In this document: piece after piece, positions 56,535 through 64,000 of the stretch
Layout: each line of letters opens with the position of its first letter
How positions within the stretch are numbered: position 1 is the stretch's first letter
DNA from: Whalleya microplaca
Taxonomy: Eukaryota > Ascomycota > Sordariomycetes > Xylariales > Xylariaceae
Assembly (NCBI GenBank): GCA_022497155.1
Contig: MU385736.1
Span: 1 to 64,000 of the forward strand
Direction: 5' to 3'
DNA: 64,000 bases
Made by a program: the position numbers and the translations under genes
Notes under the pieces: generated by a model
Seen by the model: only the letters and a program-made list of their open reading frames with translations
The model's database searches: none
What the model was told of the DNA's origin: nothing

Positions 56535-57774
56535 ATGAGTCAACCTAGTGCAGCAGCCATTGAGCTCGACCCTGCAATCGTCAAGGGTAAATACGAGTTC
56601 TTGTGATGAGTACCTACTTTGTATTGACAAATTCTACAGCACTGCCGCATATTGATAAGGTCCTCAAGGTGAAACAACACGGCATATCTAACCTGGCTTT
56701 GACGGCTAGTATTGACGTTAAGACCGCCAATGGCTCTCCAGGTGCCTATTTCCTTAAGGCTAGTAGTTACTACTAAAGTTCCATATATACTTGAATGAGG
56801 CTGACGAACAGCTTGGAATGCAGATCGTGATGACAGATGATGCCGCTGAGCGTGTTCTTGGCGAGAATCTGACAATGCTTGAGATTCATAATACTCTCCC
56901 AAGCTTCGCACCCCGACCTCATGGATATGGGCAGTGTGAAAATCAGGACGCCCACTTCTTCATGTGCGAATACCTGACGATTACTCATCAGCTCCCTGAC
57001 CCTGTCCAATTAGGTGAAAAGCTGGCTAAATTGCATCGAGAGTCAATCGCCAACTGGCAAGTTTGGGTTTCATGTGACGACGTTCGACGGTAAGCTACCG
57101 CTTGACACGACCTGGGACAGTAGTGTATGTATATTTGAGTTATCTCTTTGACCCCCATCCCCTTCGTTTTGGGGTGCGACCCGTCGTTCTGAACGACACC
57201 TGGGTTCTGAATGGGAATCACTTCTGAGGCGTCCCGTAAATTGCGTGGCTGACTGAAGGTGTCACAGTGGACATCTTTCTTTAAAAAGCTGATGCATGGC
57301 GTGTACCGGCTTGACGTGGAAGTCAATGGGTTCTGGAGTGAGTTGGACGACGCGATGAAAATTACACTGGAGAACCTCATACCTCGTTTACTTGATCCGC
57401 TTACAGCTAATGGACGCTCCATCAAACCCTGCCTAATCCACGGCGACCTTTGGGAGTCTAACATCGGGACTGATACTCTCACGAGCAAGCTATATATATT
57501 CGATGCATGTGCGTACTATGCTCATCACGAGAAGGAAATTGGTATTTGGCGATGCGAGCATCACGAAATGAAAGACCAGAAATACCGAAATGAATATTTC
57601 AAACACTTCGGGCCGAGCGAGCCGCTTGGGGAGGTTGACGATCGGAACCGACCGTACCCAGTAGAGACGCTTTTTATCAATTCGGCTCATTTTCCTGGTG
57701 CAAAAACGAGACAAATAGCAGTTGACGAACTGAAGTACCTCATTGATAAATACGTTGGGAAGGCAGTAAGATAG
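56535..57774 (+). pseudogene. Fructosamine/ketosamine-3-kinase family gene with one frameshift
   Basis: Exons 56535-56586, 56640-56758, 56824-57124 and 57268-57774 follow the fungal ketosamine-kinase-like layout: AIELDPAIVKALPHIDKV, ASIDVKTANGSPGAYFLK, LPSFAPRPHGYGQCEN, HFFMCEYLT, KLAKLHRES, GKFGFHVTTFDGKLPLDTTW, WTSFFKKLMHGVY, then the catalytic loop IKPCLIHGDLWESNIG (HGDLW) and IFDACAYYAHHEKEIG. Such kinases phosphorylate sugar-derived amines, helping remove glycated protein. One extra base (or two missing) near 57043-57050, between HRES and PTGKFGF, breaks the frame; correcting it would give about 325 residues. Intron 2 appears to use a GC donor (AAG/GCTAGT). Catalytic residues are intact, so decay is recent or the shift is an assembly error. 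Confidence 0.78.
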
Positions 57775-58157
57775 ATATAGACATGGCTTTAGCAGCTGAG
57801 ACCATGGTAATCCAGGAGAATGCGTTCGAACAAGCAAGCGCCAAGATACAAATTTTTCTTAGTACTGAACTTTCTACCACGGTACACTTGATAAAATACA
57901 ATTCGACGAGTTCTTTCATCGGCCGGCATTAGAACTCAGTGGGCTGCGTTTTAAGGTGGAAGCTTTACCGTATTTGTTTTTACCACTATTAGCCATTACG
58001 CTATAGGGACACTGATATTAGAGAATCTAGAAGCATAAGACTACTTATCACAGTTATAGTATGTACAAAGATCATTTAGGTACTGCCGTAATTACTCTCG
58101 TAAAATTATATAAAGATCTAAGATCCGAAAGATCTTTTAGTTATAAAAGATCTTTTT
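57775..58157. other. Transition into AT-rich block
   Basis: Composition drops towards AT from about 57.95 kb. AAAGATCTTTTAGTTATAAA near 58129 pairs with AAAGATC just after it, forming a small hairpin next to the large palindrome. No gene. Confidence 0.5.
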
Positions 58158-58207
58158 TTAAGCCTATAAATCTCGGAGCAATATTGCTCCGAGATTTATA
58201 GGCTTAA
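58158..58207. repeat. Perfect 50-bp palindrome
   Basis: The 25 bases from TTAAGCCTATAAATCTCG (58158) to the centre at 58182/58183 are the exact reverse complement of the next 25, with no spacer. Imperfect pairing extends further into flanking T/A runs. Found at the edge of the AT-rich block. Confidence 0.95.
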
Positions 58208-58501
58208 AAGAAATCTTTAATATCTCTATTATTGTAATATACCCTTTATTTTAGCAGGAGATCCTAAAAAAATATTTACAATTATATAAATATAAATAAA
58301 AATAGCTGCCCGAAACTCGCTTAATAAATATATAGCTATATCCGTAATCCGTTATTTAGTAACTTATTAAAGCTTTAGCTAGCGTAATTAGGAATAGCTT
58401 CCTTAATAACAATCCCGTTAATTACTATAAAATCTCGTTTTTTACAGTATTATAAAATCTTTTTTTAATATTTAAAATTTTTTAAACTTTTTAAATATTA
58501 T

Positions 58502-58809
58502 TGTAATGGGGCAGGGGATTACGGGTATTAACAGCAGCTTAGGAGCTATTAGAAGCCCCCTGGAGCCACGTTATAGGGCATTCTATAGGGCACTTTATAG
58601 GGCACTCCACAGGGTATTTATAGGGCATTCCACAGGGCAATTTATAGTGGATTATATACCTGTATTTAACTGACCTTTTCCCTTATATCTCCTTCACTTT
58701 TTTATCACAGATATTACTAGATAGTCATATATAGCTTTGGCAGCTAATATATACTCATTTTGACTTGATATCTCACTTTCGATTTACCTTAATACCCTAT
58801 CCCAAAATA
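58502..58809 (+). mobile_element. LTR copy 1 (308 bp) of a copia-like element
   Basis: Begins TGTAATGGGGCAGGGGATTA and ends CCCTATCCCAAAATA, where the expected TG...CA end is altered by C-to-T/G-to-A changes (compare CCCTGTCCTAAGACA in copy 2). Contains tandem TATAGGGCA(C/T)T words. Aligned without gaps to 59797-60104. Confidence 0.75.
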
Positions 58810-59796
58810 TTTAGCTCCCCCGGATAGGCCTTAACTTCTTTACCTTCCTAATTAATCGAGTAAAATAGTCTTTTTATATTATAAGTTACGGAAGTATAAA
58901 ATTTATTAGTAATAGCTACTTAAAGTATATCTACTATTAAGCTTACTTTATTTTTATCCGATATATCGCACGCGAACTATTTTATTCCATTTCGTCCGAT
59001 AGCTACCTATTTCTTATATAAATCGAACTAAGCCGTATAATCGATAGCTAGCTATTTTATTTATATTATATTTACGTTACTTGTTACCTATAATTTACAA
59101 ATTTTCTTTTTTTTTTATATAGGATACCAGAAATATAAAGCGCGATAATACTAGAAATATTAGACCGTATGTTTTTATATATAAACCTGTCCATTTTTAT
59201 ATAGGTAACGGTAATAAGCTAATTATGCTGTTAGTATATAACTAAATATAGCTAGCTATTAATATATATATAATTTATATAAATAACGATATCGGATAAT
59301 ACCTTTTTATATATTTTAATATACCTTATTACTTAAATGCTACTTTTAGTAGCAAGGGAGGCTGTCAGCTGCTGCTGCTGCTACTAATAGCTGTGGCTAG
59401 CTAACCTATTGTTACCTAACCTGCTGTTACCTGCTATCAGCTGCTAGGGAAGCTTATAGGGAGGTTAGCTAACCTAACCTACTACTGCTAATAGCTATAG
59501 CTATCTGACCTATTAAAAGCCGTGGCTAGCTGTAGCTAGCTAACTTATTATTACCTACTATTACTTGACTTATTGCTAATTAGCTATAAGCTATAGCTAC
59601 CTGACCTGACCTGCTGCTACTGCTGCTGCTAATAGCTATAGCTATTTGACCTGTTACCCTAAGGTCCCTGGGGTAAAAATTTTTTTTTTAGATCTAAAAG
59701 TTAGGCATTTAAGTGTGGGGCGTGTTTTTATTTTTCTTTTTTTTTTTTTTCAGATTTTTTAGCTGCGTGGACGCTAGCTGAAAAATTAGGAAGGAA
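58810..59796. mobile_element. Internal region of the LTR element
   Basis: About 990 bp between the two LTRs. The first part is AT-rich decay. From about 59365 to 59650 lies a minisatellite of AGCTATAGCTA(C/T)CTGACCTG-like and CTGCTGCTG units. No gag or pol frame survives. With so short an interior it was either a deletion derivative or a non-autonomous element. Confidence 0.6.
59365..59650. repeat. CTG/AGCTATAGC minisatellite
   Basis: Irregular repeats of TAATAGCTATAGCTA followed by CTGACCTG or CTAACCTA, with CTGCTGCTG runs at several points. Lies inside the LTR element. Confidence 0.7.
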
Positions 59797-60104
59797 TGTA
59801 ATAGGGTAAGGGATTACGGGTATTAACAGTAGCTTAGGAGTTACTAAAAGCCCCCTAAAACTACGTTATAGGGCATTTTATAAGACACTCCATAAGGCAC
59901 TTTATAAGGTATTTATAAGGCACTCTATAGGGTAATTTACAGTGGATTATATACCTATATTTAGCTGACCTTTTCCCTTATATCTCCTTCACTTTTTTAT
60001 TACAGATATCACCAGATAGTCACATATAGCTTTAGCAGCTAATATACACTTATTTTAACTTAATATCTCATTTTCGATTCACCTTAACACCCTGTCCTAA
60101 GACA
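59797..60104 (+). mobile_element. LTR copy 2 (308 bp), RIP-like transitions
   Basis: Begins TGTAATAGGGTAAGGGATTA and ends CACCCTGTCCTAAGACA (TG...CA). Same length as copy 1. Most differences are transitions of the C-to-T or G-to-A kind, many of them in this copy. TTAT flanks the pair on both sides (before 58502 and after 60104), a weak 4-bp target duplication. Confidence 0.75.
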
Positions 60105-60649
60105 TTATAATAATAATTTTATAAGTCTTTAAAATACTTTCGTTATTACCGCGTTTTTTTTACCTATATCGCTAATTTTATTATAGCAATCGTCAAGCAT
60201 TATTTTCGCGTTTTTAAATCTTTTATTATTATTTTAAGCTTTTTTGCGGTAAATAATTACATAATTATATATATTTAAAGTTACGTTTAACTAATAAATA
60301 CGTAAATTTTTATAACTACTACTTTAAATTATAGCTTTAAAACGTAATTTCTCGGCTTATAGCTATAAATATATTTATTACGCTTGCTAAAAAATCGCTA
60401 AACTTAAAAAAAAGCGTCATATTTATAAAAAAAAAGCGATACGTTTTTTCGCTCGCTTACGTAAGTAATATTATACTATTAACCTAAAATATTACCGCGC
60501 TACTTTTAAAAGTAATTAACTTTTATTACCGAACTTTTCGTCGGGTTTATTTCCTATTTCCGCTTTTAGTAACGAGACTTTTAAGCTTATTACTTAAGAC
60601 CCTTAAAGCTTTTTGGGGGATAATTTTTCGCGTCCCGGTAGTAAGATTT

Positions 60650-60740
60650 CCGGTAGTAAAGGCTTTTCCGAAAAGCCTAACGATAGTAAGGACTTTTCCG
60701 AAAAGCTTAAAAATAGTAAAGACTCCCCCGAAAAGCCTAA
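60650..60740. repeat. Short 30-bp minisatellite
   Basis: Three units built on CCGAAAAGC(C/T)TAA followed by (A/C)GATAGTAA-like sequence and GAC. Noncoding, in AT-rich DNA. Confidence 0.65.
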
Positions 60741-60752
60741 TAATATTATTTA

Positions 60753-60941
60753 TGAAAGGCCGTCACGCCAAGATGCAATTTTGTGATGCCAAATGAGTGT
60801 TTATTTTCTAACTAAAGAAGAAAAGAAAATCAAGAAGGTATATCGACACAGCTCGAGAGCATTTATACTAGCTCTCGAGAGCTGTGCTGCCATATCGGCT
60901 TATGATCGCCGATATTCCCCACTACGGCACAGCCCATTACA
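60753..60941 (-). mobile_element. Solo LTR, 189 bp, GC-normal
   Basis: On the minus strand starts TGTAATGGGCTGTGCCG and ends GACGGCCTTTCA (TG...CA). A TATAAAT box lies at the expected place, between two arms of a GCTCTCGAGAGC-type inverted repeat. The surrounding DNA is strongly AT-rich while this stretch is not. TTATT occurs immediately after its right edge and two bases before its left edge, so the target duplication is not exact. The 5' end resembles the LTR pair just upstream (TGTAATGGG). Confidence 0.6.
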
Positions 60942-62379
60942 TTATTATACTCGAGTAGCCCGAAAATAAACCCGAAGCTTATATTATAAAAAAGGAGGGG
61001 CGAAAAAGCGGTATTTTTTTTAGTAATAAAAATAAAAAGGAGCTTCCGGATAATAAAGTAAAAAAGTAGGCTCCGCTTTCCGAAATCTTTAATCCCGATT
61101 CCGGTAATAAATAAAAGTTAAAATAAACTGTCGAGTTTTTAAAGCTCGACTTTAATAAAAACGATTTTAATATTCCTTTATTTTCTTTTTTTATCCGCTA
61201 AAAGCCCGGCTTTATTAAGCTTCCGAATTTGTTAAGTAATAAAAGCGATACTTTTTTTTAGGCTTCGACTACTCCCAAAAAAGCTTCGGCATTAATAATT
61301 TTATAGTAATTTTTATATTATTTCCGACAATTTCTTCCGGTACTTTTAGCGTTACAATTTTAAGCTTTACCGATACCTTTACCCGTAAAAAAAAAAAATA
61401 TCCCGCGCCCTAACGCTATTCCTATTTTTCGCGCCGATTTTTATATTCGTTATATTCGTACTTTAAAACTTAATAAAGTTACGTTTTATAAATACCTAAA
61501 AGTATTTCGGGACTCCCGCTATTATAAATACGGCTCGGGTTATTTTTGCCGCCTAAAATAAGATTTCTTAAATCTTTTTTAAAAAGTTTAATAAGCTAAT
61601 ATAAATTCTTATAGCCCTTTTTAGCTTTTTTATACCGCTTGCTATTATGTTTATTTACGTAATACTACCGATTCTACTATAAGTTCTTTTAGCAATCTTA
61701 AAACTAATAATATATTAATTTTTATAGCGCTACTAAGTTTTTAATAAAAATCTTAGCGAATTTATCGTACACGCTTATAATAATAGTTTTATTTTTATTA
61801 GTATTAATAAAAAGTTTTTCGCTATTAGCCCGGAAGTTTTTTCGATTTTTATTTTTTAGCTTATTATAAACCTTTACGTTTTTATAATTCCTAACTTATC
61901 GGTTCTTTTAGTAATTTGCCCTTTTATCGCTCCTATAGTTCCTAGCTCATCAGTTCTTTCGTAAACTCGCCCTATAAGCGTAATCTTTATTTTAGCTACT
62001 ACTAGCTCGTTCGGTTTTGCTTTCTCGGCTTTTTAATTAAAAAAAGATCGTTTAATTCGCGTTATAAAACTCTTAAAGAAGCTCGTAAATTTTTTAGGCT
62101 TAAATTAAGTTATTTTTCCGGGTTTTATTATATATTAGACTTTATTTAATTAATAAGAATCTTTTGTTTTTATATCTTTTATCGGTAGAATTTATAAGCC
62201 TAGTTATTAGGGAATAAATTTACGCTCGGTATTTTATTAGTTTTAAATTAAAATATAAGTTTATTACTCGTTATTAAATTAGTTTTTTATTACTTTATCT
62301 TTTTTATAAAAGCTTATAAAGTTATTAAATATATAAATTTAAATTAAGCTCGCTTTTTTCGTTTTTTAACGATCTATAA

Positions 62380-63910
62380 TTATGGCTTTACTATTTTAAA
62401 AATTTAATAAAACTTTAAAATATTCGAATGCTTATCTAAAAAGCCTTTTAATAAATTTGTTTATTAGCATTTAATTTATAATTAAATAAGTTATTTCGAA
62501 ACTCCTTTTAATATACTTTTAACAAAATTATATATTTTAAATATTAATATAACGGAGCCTATTATTAATCTTAAATCCTTTTTTAATAACGAGCTTAATT
62601 ACTTATTAATTGTTATAAAAAATCCTTTATAGCTTTTTAAAATCTAAAATAATATCTTAAAATAACCGTTTTAAAGCTATACTTTTCTTAACTATATACT
62701 CAAAAGCTATAACTTTAGTTTTAATTATTAAGGTAGATATAATATTTTACTTAATAGCTTTTTATATAATAGCACCCCCGAAAAAGGATATAATATACCT
62801 ATAGGAAAATTTTCGAAATTCCGTATTATTTATAAAAGAAACGTTACTTATAATAATTAAAACTTACTTTTTAAAACTCTTATCTTTATACCTAATACTT
62901 AAAAAGCGTGTGGCGTATAAGTAACGGATCACCTAATTTGCTACTGCTATATACTTTAAGCTTAAGTTAATAAAAAAATAAGAAAGCTATATTACTATAT
63001 AAGCTATATTAAAACGTATTATAATTGCGGTATATAAAATCGATTTTACACGCTTTTAATATTCCTTAATTTATTTTTTCGAAACTTATTTTTTATGTTT
63101 AAAAAATTCGGCGTATAATAAAAGGATCGCTAAAAACCAACTATTGTTAGCTAGATTAAAACGTAAAGTAATTTTATCGATATAAAAATTATAAAATAAA
63201 ATAATCGACTTTCGCTATCGATTTTTTAATATCTTAATTCCTAAATATTAGAAGATCTTTCCTTATTTTTTAATCTTATATATTTTTTTTATAGCCGTAA
63301 TTAACTTAGTAGCTTTTATTTAATACCGACGCTTAAATAGTAATAAAAAATCGTTTATATAAAAAATTACAAAATTTTTTTTTTTTTTATATAAAAAAGG
63401 CAAAGCTTTTTAGGGGAAACGATAAGGCTTAATATTTTAAAAGTGATAGCGAATTTGTTATATTATAGTAGAAGTAATTTTTTTAAGCTATATAAAGCTT
63501 GTAAAATTTTAACGTATTTCCTACTAATTTTAAAGCCGTTAGGAAGCTTATATACTATAGGCTTTAATTTATTACGTAAAATATTTAAAAACGCGCTTTT
63601 AACGTTATACTAAAGAACTTTAAGATCGAATTTTATAGCGAGCGTTATTATTAGCCTAAAGGATTTTATAGCGAGCGTAATAGTATATATATTTTAAATT
63701 ATTTTCTTTTTCTAAAAATTCTTACGTATTATTATTTTAGCCTTATAAAGCTCCAGATATCTATTTTTATTAAACTTATAAATAAATACCTATTTTAAAA
63801 GTAATAAATAGTATTTAATACATTTTCGATTAATAACCCTTTAAGCTTTTAGGCGCAAAAAATTTCTAATTTCCTTTTTAGCGTTTTTTTTAAAACAATT
63901 TCCTAAAAAA
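62380..63910 (-). mobile_element. RIP-decayed Ty1/copia pol (reverse transcriptase to RNase H)
   Basis: Minus-strand translation, ignoring stops, follows copia pol in order. From about 63.75 kb: TLAIKSFRLIITLAIKFDLK, YNVKSAFLN, YKLPNGFKISRKYVKILQAL and YSLKKLLLLQYNKFA (reverse transcriptase, with the DAVNAFLN and ALYGLRRSP regions recognisable). About 63.25 kb: YLGIKILKNR, YIDKITLRFNL. About 62.9-62.4 kb: YLYATRFL, NNTEFRKFSYRYIISFFGGA, IALKRLF, RLRYINI, FEITYLIIN, FIKRLF-AFEYFKVLLN (RNase H end). Trp and Gln/Arg codons have become stops throughout (W, Q to TAA/TAG), the RIP signature. The 5' part lies beyond the window. This is an inactive relic. Confidence 0.85.
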
Positions 63911-64000
63911 TAAGTATTAAAATCTTTTTAAGTTTTCGGGGAAACTTTAAAAAAATCATCTCGGTATATATGTAGCTTATTTAGTATAGCTCCTAAGCGA

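Larger units (their letters stand above)
60105..64000. other. AT-rich, RIP-like block (right)
   Basis: Strongly AT-rich and TpA-rich with no gene, apart from the solo LTR at 60753-60941 and the copia relic. The 61.0-62.2 kb part looks like further decayed coding sequence on the plus strand, but no family could be assigned. Confidence 0.8.

Noticed and set aside
1..64000. tRNA, rRNA and other structural RNA genes
   Set aside because: I looked for A/B-box and T-loop words (GGTTCRANTCC) and conserved rRNA words and found none convincing; a covariance-model scan would be needed to exclude them.

Overview
The window is genomic DNA from a filamentous ascomycete (Pezizomycotina, probably Sordariomycetes; species not determinable by eye). 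The evidence is short GT-AG introns with CTAAC/CTGAC branch sites, fungal-only gene families (highly reducing polyketide synthase, PTH11-like receptors, lipase-NACHT genes), and two very AT-rich blocks at the ends that carry decayed retroelements with the C-to-T/G-to-A pattern expected of repeat-induced point mutation (RIP).

Layout. 1-3.4 kb: AT-rich block with three tandem repeats and one GC-normal solo LTR. 4.1-9.9 kb: conserved genes: a TB2/DP1/HVA22 ER-shaping protein (+), MGM101 (-), COA4/CMC3 (-) and biotin protein ligase BPL1 (+). 10-22 kb: gene-poor accessory DNA with two PTH11-like seven-helix membrane proteins, a candidate small secreted protein, a TIR element with TA target sites and a possible solo LTR. 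22.4-35.2 kb: a biosynthetic cluster of GMC oxidoreductase (-), short-chain dehydrogenase (-) and a 13-exon highly reducing PKS (+); the SDR and PKS share a divergent promoter. 35.8-40.1 kb: a conserved fungal gene destroyed by two different TIR elements, then a divergent PNG1-like pseudoenzyme joined to a GDCGSW-motif region. 40.2-45 kb: a divergent DUF4385/NADAR pair, then the housekeeping genes PAM16 (-) and YIP1 (+). 45.5-51.4 kb: a GC-rich remnant with a psq-type helix-turn-helix, and a tail-to-tail MFS transporter/cytochrome P450 pair. 53.6-57.8 kb: a lipase-NACHT pseudogene split by a second Mutator-like MITE, and a frameshifted fructosamine-kinase-like gene. 58-64 kb: AT-rich block with an LTR pair, a perfect 50-bp palindrome, a solo LTR and the minus-strand pol of a RIP-decayed Ty1/copia element.

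How the parts work together. The PKS has KS, AT, DH, a remnant MT, ER, KR and ACP but no releasing domain. The neighbouring SDR and GMC enzyme are plausible tailoring redox steps, and the P450/MFS pair 12 kb away could add an oxidation and export or be independent. No cluster transcription factor was seen. Conserved nuclear genes for mitochondrial maintenance, biotinylation, protein import and Golgi traffic bracket the accessory island.

Exon structures were assembled by hand from splice consensus, reading phase and family conservation. Most multi-exon genes close exactly in frame. The exceptions, at the PKS exon 2/3 junction, the PNG1-like gene and the fructosamine-kinase gene, are reported as findings.
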